Shown piece after piece: positions 42,837 to 55,157 of a stretch of DNA of 64,000 nt (the stretch's first letter is position 1; each line of letters starts with the position of its first letter). A model generated the notes under the pieces. It was not told the DNA's origin. It worked only from the letters and a program-made list of their open reading frames with translations, and ran no database searches. The stretch comes from Campanula takesimana. Lineage: Eukaryota; Streptophyta; Magnoliopsida; Asterales; Campanulaceae. The stretch lies in contig JAOWBW010002207.1 in the NCBI GenBank assembly GCA_026119855.1, positions 1 to 64,000 of the forward strand, read 5' to 3'. The position numbers and the translations under genes are program-made.

Positions 42837-44425
42837 CCGTTCATGTTGATTATTTCAATACATAATCATGTTGTGTGTATATAAATTGTTTATGTGCCTA
42901 GCATGATTTGAATATTGGGATTATGATGTTTATGTGGTCTATGCGTTTTATGTGGTTTATTGTTTTATAAACTTTAATCGCACTGTTCAATCGCAATTAA
43001 AATATGGAGGATTTAAAATTGTTTGGATTATCAATTTTTGATTGGATCAAAGTTTTGATATTCTAGGGATTCAAGAATAAATCGTTTATTCAAGGTTTTG
43101 ATGATCATGGTGATTGGATCACCAAGAACACCAAATCCTAATTGAATCGGGAAAAACAATTTTGAGATAAATTTTGGAACTTTAAAAATTTGGATTTTTC
43201 GCAAGGGGTCCGACCGGACCCAAGCCTTGACCCGGCCGGACCTAGGGTTTGGCGCGGGGGTAGGGTTTGGGTTTTGGGTGTGGATCTTGGGTTTAAATCT
43301 CCTATTTGTTTTAGTCTTGTGATTCTAAGATTAGTTCAAGGTTTGGATGGCTAATCTACGTTCATCGAGATTGTGTTTCCCAAACTTGATCGCAATCAAG
43401 GTTTCAAATATAAAACGAAATTAGAATTTTGAAGAGTTCATAATTGCTAAAATTGAGAAACAAAGTTCTTGATTCAATAATTGGAGATCCATGTGGAATT
43501 GTGAATGCAATTGGCCTACGTTCATGGAGACCATCTATTGCTTAGTTTCGGCCACATGGACTACTTTCTTGGTTTCTTGAATTAGTGCGGAATTGTGGTT
43601 GCCAATGGCTTAGTTCGGCCGCACTTCTTGTTGTCTTGATTTGGAGATAATAACCAAAGTTGAAATAGTCTCATCCTCATAATTATAGAGAAACTAATGA
43701 CACATAAATGTTGTGCTTAAATTAATGGAGATTAATTTAGTGGCTAAACTTGATGCGTAACATGTTTATCTTATGTGCTCATAAATGTGTTGAATACTAT
43801 ATGTAATGAACCTTCAAAGAAAGTTTTAAGTCCTATTGCCACGCCATGATTAAAACACTTGTTTGTGCAAGGGTATTTTCATGTGGGCTCGCCAAATCGA
43901 GGTGCATTGATTTTACTTTTGTATGAGCAAGATGAGTGAATAAGAGTTTCCTATGCGTTTAAAATGGTTGGACTTAATAAGGCGTCAAAACAGTTTTGGG
44001 CCTAGGCAAAGATGAGATTAAACATGCTTTCGAAATTGGATCCCTAAGAATCATATGAGATATGATTGACAAGAAATTGTCTACCTAATTAATTTGATTT
44101 TGAGCGGTCCGCCTCCGTGGACTCAAAGTTAAATTAAAGTTGGATCTTAGCACAATTTCAAAAGAATCTCATGAAAAGATCTAAGAGTCATATGAGACAT
44201 GATTGACAGGGTTGTCTACCTAATTAATTTAGTTTTGAGCGGTGCGCCAAAGCGTACTCAAAATTAAGTTAAAGTTGGATCTTAGCCCATTTAAATTATA
44301 TTATACATTGGATGTATAAGAAGGTTATATAATTTAGTGGGAGTATTTTTGGAAAATAGATTATTTATCTCTTTAATGAGATTGGTACTTGTAAAATTTT
44401 GGAAATTTTGCATGAGTTGTAGATA
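42837..44425 (+). other. Copia leader and decayed sequence
   Basis: Non-coding. 43206-43243 holds GGTCCGACCGGACC and GACCCGGCCGGACC, another palindromic pair. 44090-44280 carries two copies of a unit with GTCTACCTAATTAATTT, AAAATTAAGTTAAAGTTGGA and GATCTTAGC. Confidence 0.5.
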
Positions 44426-45075
44426 ATGACAACTAACTTCGTTGCGATCAATCCTTGTTAAGGATAAAGCTTCAAAAGAATGGTACAAACTTCATGGATT
44501 GGATCCTGAGCCTAAGAATGGTTCTAAGGCAAGAAGATGGGTTGTACATTCTTGATGGGCCTATTCCTAAAGAAACCCAAAGCCAGAATAGACAATCACA
44601 AGAATCATGAGTATGATTCTAGGAATGTGAGTTGTCCTATGCTCGCGATTATGTGCTCAAAACTTCAACAAAGTTTGGAACTTTGGAAGCCTATTAGATA
44701 GGCGTGGAGTTGAGTCACATGTTTCAAAGAGCAATCTAGGCAAGAAAGGTATAAAACCATTATTGCATTCACTTCTTGCAAAAGGAGTAAAAGGCAATAA
44801 GTGGAACCTCACATGCTTAAGATAAAGGCTACGTAGAGCATCTTGAGAAACTTGGTTGTCCAATTGGATTGGAGCAAGCCACGGATCTCATTCTTGATTC
44901 ATTGTTCAAATGTTATGATCACTTAGTGATGAACTATGACATGCTTAGAATGAATAAGAATCTCTTCGAATTGCATTAACATGCTGAAAAACGGCGAAGA
45001 TGAAGATATTGGAGAATGGTTCTCCAATGCTCATGGTTCATGATGGAAAGGGGCCAAGTGCCAAAGGAGAGGTAA
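44426..45075 (+). pseudogene. gag: Decayed Copia Gag
   Basis: Pieces in shifting frames match plant Copia Gag: ILDGPIPKET, DYVLKTSTKFGTLEAY, and GYVEHLEKLGCPIGLEQATD followed by LILDSLFKCYDHLVMNYDM. The YVEHLEKLG and TDLILDSL blocks are diagnostic. Many stops and frameshifts; no zinc knuckle recognisable afterwards. Confidence 0.7.
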
Positions 45076-45689
45076 GACAAGGGTTGTCAAACCTAAAGGA
45101 AATAATTGTGGTTAAAATTATAACTCTAATTGATGCAATTTGGTAAAGTGGCAATTGGATTGACCATCTAAAATTGTAGTCATAATTCTGGATGATCAAT
45201 AAAAAAAAATGGTAGTGGGACTACCGCTTGGAAATATTTATGTTATAAATTAATCTTTCTAAATTTAATTATTGGGTATTGGATATCGCAATAATTAGTA
45301 AATTGAAAGACTGCTTATAGTAAAGGTTGATCTATGAATGGTAATGATGCAATGGTTGCAACATTGTTTGTGGAACACTTGTAAAGTGACTTTACTTATG
45401 AAGCAGAAATTATTAATTTGTCATAAGATAATGAAGGATATTTATTTCTTATTTGGAATAAGAAAAGTGTTTTATTTATTATGATTTACTTAATTGTGTT
45501 ATCATATAAATAAATTTTATATCCTAAGTCTTGAAGAACAAAGTAATAAAGGCTATAACACAAATAATCAAAATTCTTTATGCATTATTGTTTTGATCAA
45601 ATAAATGAGAAATGCATATCTAAAATTCCATGGAACGGAGTTTTTAAGTCATATGATTTGGAATCATATGATTTATGCAAACTTATTTA

Positions 45690-46084
45690 CTTGGATCAAG
45701 ACATCTTATACTATGATTGGTAAAAGGCTAATATCTTAGTCGACCTAATACATTTTGATGTATATGGCGCATTAAGAAGCAATGCTAAAAGAGAATTTTG
45801 GTTATACTTGGTAAAACTATTCAAAGATTCTGATTGGATCATGATGATGAATAATTTAACCAAGAATTTGACAGTCATCATTAAAGTTGTGAAATGATTT
45901 CACAAACTAACTTCACTAAGAACACCATTCTAAATGATGTGTCTACGTGGAAGTATAATAACCTCATTGGATATGGTTCATTAGATGATAGTCAAATTGA
46001 TCTTCCATTACTAATTTTGGGGTTATGTATTACAAACCGCTGTAACTACACTAATTTGAATTCCATCAAGAGAAGTTAAATGGT
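45690..46084 (+). pseudogene. Decayed Copia integrase fragment, cut by the assembly gap
   Basis: A frame reads VDLIHFDVYGALRSNAKREF near 45740-45800, like the start of the Copia integrase core (L-HTD--GP). After this the reading decays. Protease and the region between Gag and integrase (45080-45690) are unreadable. The gap begins at 46085. Confidence 0.5.
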
Positions 46085-46184
46085 NNNNNNNNNNNNNNNN
46101 NNNNNNNNNNNNNNNNNNNNNNNNNNNNNNNNNNNNNNNNNNNNNNNNNNNNNNNNNNNNNNNNNNNNNNNNNNNNNNNNNNNN
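46085..46184. other. Assembly gap (100 N)
   Basis: Exactly 100 N, a conventional scaffold gap of unknown true length. Sequences on the two sides belong to different elements (Copia left, Tat element I right). Confidence 0.98.
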
Positions 46185-46622
46185 CACACCCTTCATCTCT
46201 GTCTCTTTTGCTGAGCCATTCTATTTCCATGCGCAGGTTGCGGGGCGAGCACTGCTGAGGCGGCCTAGATTCTTGGGGCGGGCCAAGAAGTGGTTTAGGA
46301 AGTTTAAAGGCGTTCTTCTAAGGGGCCTCGGGAAGAATATAGCTTTGTGCTGGGAAGGAGATCCGTGAGCGGTGAGGAGAGACCTCGCAAGAGGGCATCG
46401 AGCGTGGAGCTGCCTCCCTCTTTTGTTCGCAGTCAGTCCATGAGTGCTGCTGGCATATCATCTTTTCGAGGCTTGTTAGGACGGGTGGACACTCATGAGA
46501 CTGCCCCAGATCCTTTTGCCCACTTGGCCTTGGAGCGGCCTGAGTCATCTTCTACTGACCGTCCAGCACTTCCTCTCAATTCGCTTGGCGTTCCTTTCAG
46601 CCACCCATCGGTAAAGACATGA
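46185..46622 (+). pseudogene. C-terminal part of antisense gene of element I, probably PMD type
   Basis: Two overlapping frames give PFYFHAQVAGRALLRRPRFL with GRAKKWFRKFKGVLLRG, then GEERPRKRASSVELPPSFVR and a serine- and proline-rich tail ending near 46622. It is opposite to the gag of element I and lies beyond a type I hairpin, exactly as the PMD genes of C and H do; the basic patches resemble the ends of those proteins. The PMD itself would be in the gap, so the assignment rests on position. A frameshift is present near 46370. Confidence 0.45.
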
Positions 46623-47107
46623 GCTTAGCGGAGTCCCTCTTTCATTTCGACCCCAGTGCTAATCCAATCGCGGCCAGGCATTTCTTATTCGCCTCCACCT
46701 GACTCGGACCCAGATTCCGAGTAGCTGTACCTGTTTGAACAATTTTATGTCTCGCTTTATTTTGGAAAATAATATGTGTAAAAACTTATGTTTAATGTCA
46801 AAAATGTTCTTTGCTTGTAAATTCGTTTAAATACATGACTCAGGCCTTGAGAAGGGCTTTTTGGTATTGTGACCCGTAGAGAATCCCTGGGGATGTGCTT
46901 AGACTCAATTATGTACGACTGGGACATGTTTTGACACGTCTGAGCAGATGAGAATGGGCCTCATTTGTGGGCAGTCTGTTGGTATCGGCTGGTGGTACAA
47001 AATTTTAATAACTGACAAAGCATCCGTACGGTTGGGAAGGGAGTTGACTCTTTTGACCAAAATTTCTGAGGACCTCCGGGGAATTTTTGGGAAATTGGGG
47101 GATTGAC

Positions 47108-47262
47108 TCTTGGAGCGAATCTTCCTTTGCTCAGAATGCACCCTGTCCTCTGCGTGAGTTATTCCTTCCGGGAACCACCTTTTAGGCCTCAGCCATCCCT
47201 TGGAGCGAATCTTCCTTTGCTCAGAATGCACCCTGTCCTCTGCGTGAGTTATTCCTTCCGGG
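47108..47262. repeat. 93-base tandem duplication in element I
   Basis: CTTGGAGCGAATCTTCCTTT...TTATTCCTTCCGGG occurs at 47108-47171 and 47201-47264. Surrounding 46623-47107 and 47265-47800 show no gene. Confidence 0.85.
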
Positions 47263-47809
47263 TTTCCATCCTTTCCAACCCTCTTTTCTATATCTCTTGC
47301 TTTCCGTATTTCTTGCTCTTTCTATTCCTGGGAGTGGCCTAGTTGACTCAAGACACGGACGGGAGAAAATTATCCTTGCTCCAAACAAGATAGACATAGG
47401 CACTTGTGGGAGTGAGTCCCTTTTGTGAGGAAGGAGGCCTATGGACAGAAATTCGGTGTTTGGCTCTTTCCTAAGATGTAGAAAAGAAGACTTTTCGAGA
47501 CATTCGAAATTTGCTTCGGTTAAGATTGTCAAAGTGATTGCTTGAATGGACCATGTTTATTATTAAGTTAGGCTTATGGCAAACAATTAATCTTAACATG
47601 CGTAAATGTTGTGATCAATTAAGATTTGGATTCGATTGATGGCAAGATCAGGAGGGGAATGTGTTTAAGGGATTGGTCTTTGATGTGATCGGCAAAAAAG
47701 GGTTCTTTGAGAAATCGATCATTGATGGGACCGTGGGAGGGACTTGGTCATTTTGGAGAGAACCAAGGTTTGATGATTTTGTTTCATGTTGTGACCGGAC
47801 CCGAAGGTT

Positions 47810-47853
47810 GCCTACGTTCCCCTCAGTTTGAGGAGCTCAGGTCACCGTAGTTT
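47810..47853 (-). other. Type I hairpin, element I
   Basis: Plus strand GCCTACGTTCCCCTCAGTTT, then GAGGAGCTCAGGTCACCGTAG. Outer stem CTACG / CGTAG, inner stem CCCTC / GAGG. Preceded by GACCGGACCCGAAGG as in other type I copies. Confidence 0.75.
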
Positions 47854-47944
47854 GGCCTTATACCACCTTTGCTGGGGTTCGTATCTCTTAGAAGAATTTT
47901 GCTGCCTTTTTGTGGCGAATCTTTCTGTGGTGGATTTTTGGATG

Positions 47945-48085
47945 GTGACTTTCTCTCGGGATGAGTCATTTTCTTTCCATATTCATTTCCTTTCCCTCTT
48001 TCCACCATTTTTTTTAGGATGACTTTCTCTCGGGATGAGTTCTTTTCTCTCCATATTCATTTCATTTCCCTCTTTCCATCATTTT
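47945..48085. repeat. 74-base tandem duplication in element I
   Basis: GATGACTTTCTCTCGGGATG followed by a T-rich segment occurs at 47944-48017 and 48018-48086, with small differences. 48087-48870 shows no gene. Confidence 0.8.
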
Positions 48086-48870
48086 TCGTTTTTACTCTCT
48101 CTCTCTTTTAGAGAAGGGGAAAACATTAGCCTTTAGTGGAACGTCTGTCATTTCTCACTTTGACTTTGAGGATCTGGGAAGTCCTTTGCTTGGTTGCGTA
48201 CATGCGATAACGGTTGAATTTTGGTGGTTGAGCAACAATATCCTTTCACTTTCATTGTCTTGGGATGCCTTGATTTGCATTGAGGATTTTCATGGGAAAA
48301 GTGTATCGGGAAATGTGTATCGGGGATGTGTATAGAGGAAGGCTTGCCATTAATGGTTTTTTCATGCCAATTGATCACAACATTTATTCATATCAAGATT
48401 AATTATTTGCATTGAGCGTTTTTATTTGGTGTTGGGCCCATTCATCCTTAATGAATCATTATTGACTAGTATACTTAGAAGTCAATTCATCATTTTGGGG
48501 ACATAGCAATCATTTGATAATATTAAGTGAAGTAATTTCAAGAGTAAATGTAATTTGGAAGTAATGTCTCAAGTCTAGAGAGAATAGAAGGAAAATGACT
48601 CATTCATTTCATAAAGGACTTGACTTTTTACAGACTCAACTCGACTATTTGCGGATTTGGTACAGACTCCATCAGACACCAACTTGGTATCTTTCTTCCC
48701 AGGACTTTACCCCACCGGGCTTAGGAAAAATAAAGACAATGTCCAAAACGTACTTTTGGAAAGACCCTAGAACCTATAAAACATAGACCACTCCTAACCT
48801 TCTTTTCTTTCTCTTTTCTCTTCTCCTTTGTTTACAATCTTAACCTCTGCTTCCTTGCTTTTGTTCGGGT

Positions 48871-49662
48871 TCAAACCCACTGATTTCCTTTCTTTGTGAT
48901 GATTCCTTCATCAATGAGTTCTTGGATCTTGTTCCTCAGGGTTGGGCAGGTTCCTGTGGAATGACCCAAGGCTTGGTAATATTTGCAATGCTGTTTCTGA
49001 TCACAGCGTTGGGAAGGAGGCTCATTCCAGATCACATTGCGGCTGAGTAACTCGATCTTTCTGATATCTAGCAGTCGGTCTAGCATCTGATCCCTGGGCA
49101 TTCCTAGATCATGGAACCAACGGTAATAGGCTCCTTTTCCTTGGGGAAGCACACCTCCTATGACAGCTGCAGGTTTGCCGTGGTACAAGGCGACGGATTG
49201 GACTTACTCATGGGGGCTTTGTTTGCATGGGATCGGGCTGCCCTAAGTAGCTCTTGACGAGGGCGATGGTTCTTGTGAGGTTTTTTTGATCTCCTCAATG
49301 GATTTTACAATATCATGAAGGCATTCTCGGGTATGCCTCGAGTTATACCTTTCCATTTCGTCGGTCAATTCTGCCCGGCTTTGTAGGAGCTCATATCTGC
49401 TATCATATTTTTCCTCAATGGCTTCCCTGAGCTTCCTTCCACCTTTCTCCCATACCTCCTTAACTCTCTCATGAAGGATTTCCTTGACTTCCTCACGAAG
49501 TTGTTGGATCATATTGATCATCCCATTACGGCTCGCCTCCGACTTCTGAATTTGATCCCCCATTGTGCTGACCATTTTTTCCAAGATCTGCACTCGGGCC
49601 TCCAACCGGGACTGGTTGTCCATTCTGATGTCCGACTCTGTTGCTTGGGTGTTGGCTTCCAT
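48871..49662 (-). pseudogene. gag: Gag of Tat element I, central domain missing
   Basis: The N-terminal part (49662-49243, 139 residues) is a long charged coiled-coil-like helix (LEARVQILEKMVSTMGDQIQ). After a stop and frameshift the C-terminal part (49188-48871) carries CKYYQALGHSTGTCP with LRNKIQELIDEG, the zinc-knuckle-like C-x3-YH/Y-x-GH-x-C box and helix typical of Tat-lineage Gag. The Retrotrans_gag core between them is absent. No RT or integrase follows; the next landmarks are a type I hairpin and the antisense gene tail, so most of pol has been deleted. Confidence 0.75.
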
Positions 49663-52600
49663 GCCTTCTTACTAAACGAATGACCACCAAGCCGTAAGGG
49701 CGCTTCGAAGGGATTCACGGAAAAAATCATTCTTTGAGTTAGAGAGGGATTTTGACACAAGGAGGTTTGATACATAGAGAGGACTGACTCAATTTCGGGG
49801 TGATTTGAGAAGGACCCGAGCCATGCATTTAAGTGGATTTACTTTTCTAAAAATTATTTGATGATCTTTCCACATGAACAAATGTTAGCACGCCATCGGA
49901 AGTCATGTATTTATTGGTTCAAGTTCATTTAAAACAATCACTTTATTCCTAAGTGGTCGGAAAATATTCCTCTTCTTTTTTTCGCAACTATTCTAAAAGC
50001 CTGGGTCAGTGGAGGCCATCACTACGACTATAGACCCCTCGTTTTTCACCTGTATTGCACGCTCCCAAGGACGGACTGTCCCGGGCGAGGGTCCTATAGG
50101 GCACGCAGCTTCCACCGACCAAAATAACCAAGCCTAGGATCTAGTGCGTCACAGGGTTCCAATGCGTGGGCCATTCTTATCATAGCTAAGCCACGGTTAA
50201 GGTTAAGATTGACTTAACGCTTCAACAAAATTCCGACATGACCTCATTTTAAAGAGGGATCTCGGACCTTAGCCTTGGGCTTAAAGATGATTAGGATGGG
50301 TCAAGCATTAGAGCTTAATGACGTGGTGTCAACCTATCCTTAATGCATGACTTCGGTTAATTATGGTTGGAATTAACGCATAAGTCATGGACCTGGTCGA
50401 AGACGACCTTGATCACGCTTGCTTTCACAAGGAGTCGTGGCTTGGGCGTTAACTTGGCCATAACTAGCGTTTGGACACGTATTAGTGTAGATACCCCGGG
50501 GAACCACGGCTTGGCTAGAGCGGTGAATTATCCTAGGATGTCTAACTTGTTTTAGATTGTTTAGAGTCGCCACCTATGTTTTTAAAGGAACATAAGAAAA
50601 ACCTAGAAATAGCCTAATTTATGTACAAAACCAGAGATTCGGGAGAGAAGGGTTCGGGGGTTAGGTGACGGAGTGGGAAGTACTTAAACACCCACTCCGC
50701 CCCGCTTACGCGGGTCTTGCTACTATTGGTGTTCTAATATTTACATGTCCTTCAATTAATTAAATAGAAATGCGCTAACAATTGTGATGAGAAGAAAAGA
50801 GGAAATAAAGGGGAAATAAAATAGAATTGTTTTATTTATTTAATGATAAAGATTACATGTAACAAGTAATGTTAAAGAATTACATTAAGAGATGAAGAGA
50901 AATTAACATGGTGAATTAAAGTTAAGATTAAAATGTAGGGAGATAACCTTAACTAACTTCAATATGTGAAGTAGTCATGTTGGTCATGTCCCATTAATGG
51001 GGATTGCATACATTGACTAGAACATGAATAGAATAAAAAAAAGAAGACTTGTACCTTTAGAAAGAAGACTTCAAACTTGGACTTGAAAATGATGTTGTTG
51101 TGTAGAGATTTGTGTAGAGTTTCGTTGCGTAAAACTCTTGTTGTGAGAATTTGTGTAGGGAAAAATGATATAGAATTTGTGTAGAGAGAAAGTTCCAAGT
51201 CTAAAAAAATGAGGTCCCTTTCCAAGGTAGAAGATGATGGTTTTTATAGGTAAAAAAGAGAGGGAAAGGTTGGAGGGAAATTGGTCAATCCATGTGAGAT
51301 GGAATTGACCAATAGAAAATAAGATAAATAAAATAATAAATGAAAGAAATAAAAGAAAATCAAATAAAATAAAAATGAATTATTTTGTTTTAAAGAGATG
51401 GCTAGAATAATGGGATTGGGAGTTAATGAGAAAAGGGGGGATGAATGTGGATGTAAAAAAGGGTTGTTTGTGATCAAGAAAAGATGTTTGTAAATAAGAA
51501 AAGGGAGGGAAATAAGGTGCAATCCGTTACTGCCAAAGTGGGAAGCGCGCGGGTCCGGCTTTTGGGGCGGGACGCGCGCGCGGGCTCACTGGCAGTGCCG
51601 GAAGCCCCCGCGGGTGAAAAATGACAGAATGACAGAATGACCCTAAAATTAATTCTGTTATGCAGTTTAGTCCAAAACTAACGGAATCAGTTAGGAACTT
51701 AACCGAAGTAACAGAAATTAATAAAAATAAGTTAGATAAAAATACTATGTATGCAATCGGGGTGAGAGGTCCAAGGCGGGGTGTCTACAATTAGGGACGT
51801 GATGACGTGAGCTAGACCAAAAACCAACAATGGTCACGGTATTTGTGTCACGGACAATGTGTGGTTGACTCGGCTCAGAAGGGGAGGTGGAATGGACCAG
51901 TGCGTGCAAGAAGGGCACAAAAGCACCAATCGAGCTGCATCGTGGCATCCATCCCGGGTTTTAAGGGTTTTGAAACGTGCATAAGGTCGAGTGCGCGTTG
52001 TGTGAAGTCTTCTATGTTCCCTTTTGAGTGAAAATAGGAATTTTCAATGCGTTTTAATATCATGAGCATGAATAAAAGTATATACAAGATATGGAGAAAC
52101 AATCTAAACAAGTAATTTGCACAAGTAATCAAACAAAGATATAAACAAGAGTAAAAAACTTTGTACATGGAGAGGTTGTGCACAACCCAAAGGGTTTTTG
52201 AAAACCGAAAACTTTGTACAATGGAGAGGTTGTGTGAAGTCTTCTATGTTCCCTTTGAAAATTGATTTGTACAAAATATTGTGCACAACAAGAAGGGTTT
52301 GAAAAACCAGACTTTCGCAAAATGGGATTATGCACAAAAGAGGCCTTGAAAACATAAAATTTTATGTTCAAAAATTTGCGCATGACCAAGCTTTGAAGAT
52401 CCATTTTTTGGTTAAGAAAACGAAGGCAAATGTGCACAAGTAGAGGCTGTAAATTGGAACCTGGACAAGCAGAAGCAAAGGGACCAACAGAATGTTTCTG
52501 CCCTGCACAAAATTATTAATTTGAAACATTCTGTGGGTCCAGCCAAACCAGCCGTACGGCTAGCGCAGTAGCCCCATTATTTTTTGCCAATTTTCAGCTT

Positions 52601-52773
52601 CTGATCATCAAGCCCCAGTTTATTGCATTTCCAGAACAGTTTCACTCCCAGAAATCAAAACAAAAACATAAAATACACACAAAATATGCACAAAGTCAAC
52701 AAACAGGGACGGGAGTTTGACCCACACAAAAGTGTCCCCAAAGCTTCTAAAAAGAAGTTTGCAAACACTTTAT
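49663..52773 (-). other. Leader of element I, carrying a solo LTR
   Basis: About 1.8 kb of leader once the solo LTR (50486-51789) is removed. No supported ORF. A GCCGTACGGC palindrome lies at 52551-52560 and a related one in the LTR at 53178-53187. 52150-52350 contains a repeated segment around GTGTGAAGTCTTCTATGTTC. Confidence 0.5.
50486..51789 (-). mobile_element. Solo LTR of the A/B family
   Basis: Minus-strand start TGTAGACACCCCGCCTTGGA at 51789, end GGGGTATCTACA at 50486, flanked by ATTAG on both sides (50481-50485 and 51790-51794). Palindromic island at 51541-51612, R hairpin and U5 GTGGCGACTC present. No primer site or polypurine tract adjoins it, so unequal recombination between two LTRs removed the body. 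Confidence 0.9.
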
Positions 52774-52791
52774 TCCCCAGCGGAGTCGCCA
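52774..52791 (-). other. Primer-binding site of element I (tRNA-Arg)
   Basis: Minus strand TGGCGACTCCGCTGGGGA, one base after the LTR end at 52793; perfect tRNA-Arg(ACG) complement. Confidence 0.85.
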
Positions 52792-52792
52792 C

Positions 52793-53824
52793 TGTAAGAT
52801 ACCCGCGGGAAAAAGAAAAGGCAAAATGGTTCCCGGAGAATCAAACACGGTACTTTATGTTCAAACAAAAAAAACTGAGTCGCCACGTTAGTTTAATTTT
52901 AAACCCAAACTTAACGAAAAAGGTTAGAGAAAATGATTTCGGAGGTCACGTTTTATCTTTGGAAGAACTTAATCGAGGTTCACCCAAAATGCCTCGGAAA
53001 ACCGAGTCTCCCTCAGTTTGTTGAGCAAAAATGTGCAAGTGTGTGTGTGTGTTTTATAAAAGTGGGAGAAACTGACTTTTCAACAGAACCAGTTAGAAAC
53101 TTAACAAAAAGGGTTTATTTTGCAAACAGTTTAACAGAAAGGGGCAAAACTGAAAAAAGTGTTCCCTGGACGAACCAGCCGTACGGCTTTAGGAGGCTGT
53201 CCTAGGAGCTTTAACAGATTCTCAGGAATCAGTCCAGTTTCAGGCAGAAACAGGGCATTCTGCTAAAACTGGACTATTTTGAATCTTTTCAGTTTATTTC
53301 TTTGTACAAAGCATAAATTAAGTCATCCCTATGCCCTTGTTCACCAATTAGACACCAAAACAAATGGTTTTGGGAGTGATCAAGGCAATCATTGGGGAAA
53401 ATGAAGAAAGTTGATGAACATGGCATTTGAGCCAAAATCACTATTTAGATGGTTAAAGATTGCAACTTTATCATCCAAATGGATGATTCATCCAAGGAAA
53501 AGCCTTGGGATATCAAAAATCAACCTTTAGATGGATAAAGATTGAATATTTATCATCCAAAGGTACATCATTAAGCCTTGATTAAGGTTTGAATAGTAAA
53601 GATTGAGACTTTACCATCCAAAGCTTGATCATCCTTAAGTAAATCAAAGTAAATGAATACATTACATAAATGTAAAGAAATGAAAGTAAATTGCATAAAT
53701 ATAAAGACATGAAAGTAAATTGCATAAATGTAAAGACTTGAAGTAAATGTACATTAAATGATAACAAGCCTTGATCATCCTTGGTTTGAACCCTTGATCA
53801 TGCATAAAACATGAGGGTACCACA
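52793..53824 (-). mobile_element. 5' LTR of Tat element I
   Basis: Minus strand begins TGTGGTACCCTCATG at 53824 and ends GCGGGTATCTTACA at 52793. U5 GTGGCGACTC at 52886-52877. The region 53430-53600 has repeated TTATCATCCAAA segments and 53660-53750 has units with GTAAATTGCATAAAT. Its outer end lies one base from the H LTR. Confidence 0.7.
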
Positions 53825-53825
53825 A

Positions 53826-54977
53826 TGTGAATACCCCTTTTCCGAATGCGGGCGACGCACGGGAAGTCTTTCTTTTATTTATCTTATTTTATCTTTTCTA
53901 TGGGATTAGGATATTCAAGTTGGCATTTAACTTATTAAGAGTCGCCACGTTGTTTTTATCAATCTAAAACATTGAGAAACAGCTAACAGAGAGGGTTCGG
54001 GGGTCAAGTTACGACAAGAGAAGAATATCAAGTTATCACTCCTATCGCCCGATAGATCGGACTTTCTATCATGATGAATGTGTTAGTAGTGTGTTAGTGA
54101 TTGAGACCGGATCCGGAGATTGCCTACGTTCCTCTCGTGATGAGAAGCTCAAGTCCACATAGTTCGTACATAATCGGAACAAAGAGAAAAAGAGGGGATC
54201 ATGCATAATGAAGGGGGAGGACAAAGAATCATACAAGATGATCACATCCTAAAATAATGATTATACCATTGACAAGATCAATGTATTGATCATGTTCATC
54301 ATGGGAGAGTTATTGATCATGGGAATAATTACCTATAGTTAAGGGTTTAGAAATAGTTCCTAGATCGCGTGGATCATCATCGGCTATGCATATGAATAGG
54401 GATTACATTTATAGATCTAGCAGGTTAAATCTAGCATGGTAATAAGAACATCATGAAACATGTATGAAATAACACATAAGCATGAAGATCACTACCCTAG
54501 TCATAGAGAATATTATGAATTCTAGCAAGAACATGAAGAACACGTGATGAATCATATGAATAATGGCGTATAAACATAATGAAACTAGCATAAATCAGAT
54601 CTAAACTAAGAAAATATGTAGAATTCTCACCCATCTTGACAAGAACGAATTCGAATCTCTAGCGCGGATTCATCGGACCTTCGGGATTGCTAGAAAGGCT
54701 TAGAGAGAGAGTTCTGTCTACAGTTTATACTGTAGAACTCGGGAGAGAGAATTGTGTGTTGAAATTATGAACTGAAGTCACCTATTTATAGGGTTTCTGA
54801 CCTGTAGAAAAGCAAAGATAACGTTTATCTTTGCATCTCATCCGATCAGGTCATCAATATCTTCTTATCTGGGCTTTTCGGGAATTCCGGATAAGTCCTG
54901 CGCATTTTGTAAATACTTGGGAGGTCTCTGTGAGTTCTAGAATGCCTAATAACTCATTTTCAGGTTGGGTACTAACA
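53826..54977 (-). mobile_element. 3' LTR of Tat element H
   Basis: Minus strand begins TGTTAGTACCCAACCTGAAA at 54977 and ends GGGGTATTCACA at 53826. Related to D but diverged. A palindrome with 10-base arms GCAAAGATAA (54812-54834) lies about 20 bases upstream of a TATAAATAGG box (54793-54782). Also a type I hairpin (54122-54165) and U5 GTGGCGACTC (53948-53939). The polypurine tract CCGAGGGG lies at its right edge (54978-54990), so the body of H is to the right. Confidence 0.85.
54122..54165 (-). other. Type I hairpin inside the H LTR
   Basis: Plus strand GCCTACGTTCCTCTCGTGAT, then GAGAAGCTCAAGTCCACATAG. Outer stem weakened (CTACG / CATAG), inner stem TCTC / GAGA kept. Confidence 0.6.
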
Positions 54978-55120
54978 GTAGCCCCTCGGCGACGCTTCTT
55001 GAAAGGCATGGAGGGTCATCGATTAAGAAAAGGAACCGCTTTGAAACATGAGTTCCAAATCGAGGGAGGAGTGAGAAGAGGTGACCAGGTTGGTCAAGCG
55101 CCTGAACCTATGTCAGGATA

Positions 55121-55157
55121 CCTACGTATCCAAATGGAATCAATCCAGTCGTAGTTC
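55121..55157 (-). other. Type II hairpin, element H
   Basis: Plus strand CCTACGTATCCAAATGGAAT, then CAATCCAGTCGTAGTTC. Outer stem CTACG / CGTAG, inner stem ATCC / GGAT-like. About 140 bases inside the polypurine tract; CCTGAACCTATGTCAGG lies beside it. Confidence 0.65.
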
